From an uncultured Rhodospirillales bacterium (GTDB lineage Bacteria; Pseudomonadota; Alphaproteobacteria; Acetobacterales; Acetobacteraceae), in NCBI GenBank assembly GCA_903928045.1, contig CAIYPH010000325.1, positions 1 through 6,000 of the forward strand: a stretch of DNA of 6,000 bases, given 5' to 3'. Made by a program: the position numbers and the translations under genes. Numbering within the stretch: the stretch's first letter is position 1; every line of letters starts with the position of its first letter. Below the pieces are notes generated by a model, which saw nothing but the letters and a program-made list of their open reading frames with translations, was not told where the DNA came from and searched no databases. This document shows positions 6,000 to 6,000 of this stretch, piece after piece.

Positions 6000-6000
6000 A

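Noticed and set aside
1..6000. Mobile element, CRISPR array, toxin-antitoxin pair or defence genes
   Set aside because: I looked for direct repeats, transposase motifs, terminal repeats and small paired genes on both strands. Nearly all the sequence is accounted for by five ordinary genes, with only two short gaps between them.

Overview
The window is GC-rich, densely coded bacterial DNA. Overlapping genes, a Tat-like signal on a solute-binding protein and a transporter of the hydrophobic/branched-chain amino-acid (HAAT, Liv) type suggest an alphaproteobacterium. Acetobacteraceae or another Rhodospirillales member is my best guess, from general protein style rather than any marker gene. No rRNA, tRNA, CRISPR array, insertion sequence or phage gene is visible.

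Left part (positions 1 to 3645, minus strand, transcribed leftwards): a compact ABC importer operon in the order binding protein (livK-like), permease (livH-like), permease (livM-like), ATPase (livG-like, cut by the window's left edge). The junctions are extremely tight. The binding-protein stop codon is followed directly, in the same frame, by the TTG start of the first permease. The two permease genes overlap by 4 bases (ATGA), and the second permease overlaps the ATPase gene by 8 bases. A livF-like second ATPase would be expected just beyond position 1 but is not in the window.

Middle (3646 to 3729): an 84-base divergent intergenic region. It holds the binding-protein ribosome binding site, a possible -10 element and two interleaved inverted repeats that could be an operator.

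Right part (3730 to 5975, plus strand): a type I phosphoribosyltransferase-fold protein of unknown substrate, then, 47 bases on, a complete acyl-CoA synthetase of the acyl-adenylate-forming superfamily. The last 25 bases carry a short inverted repeat and a T-run at the window edge.

How the genes may work together: the importer takes up a small organic solute. The neighbouring CoA ligase makes a carboxylic acid (fatty or aromatic) a reasonable alternative to leucine, isoleucine or valine as the cargo, since uptake followed by CoA activation is a common pairing. This is inference. The phosphoribosyltransferase has no obvious link to that pathway. I found no clear novel system; the points most worth checking are the transported ligand, the orphan phosphoribosyltransferase, the divergent control region and the stop-to-start junction between binding protein and permease.
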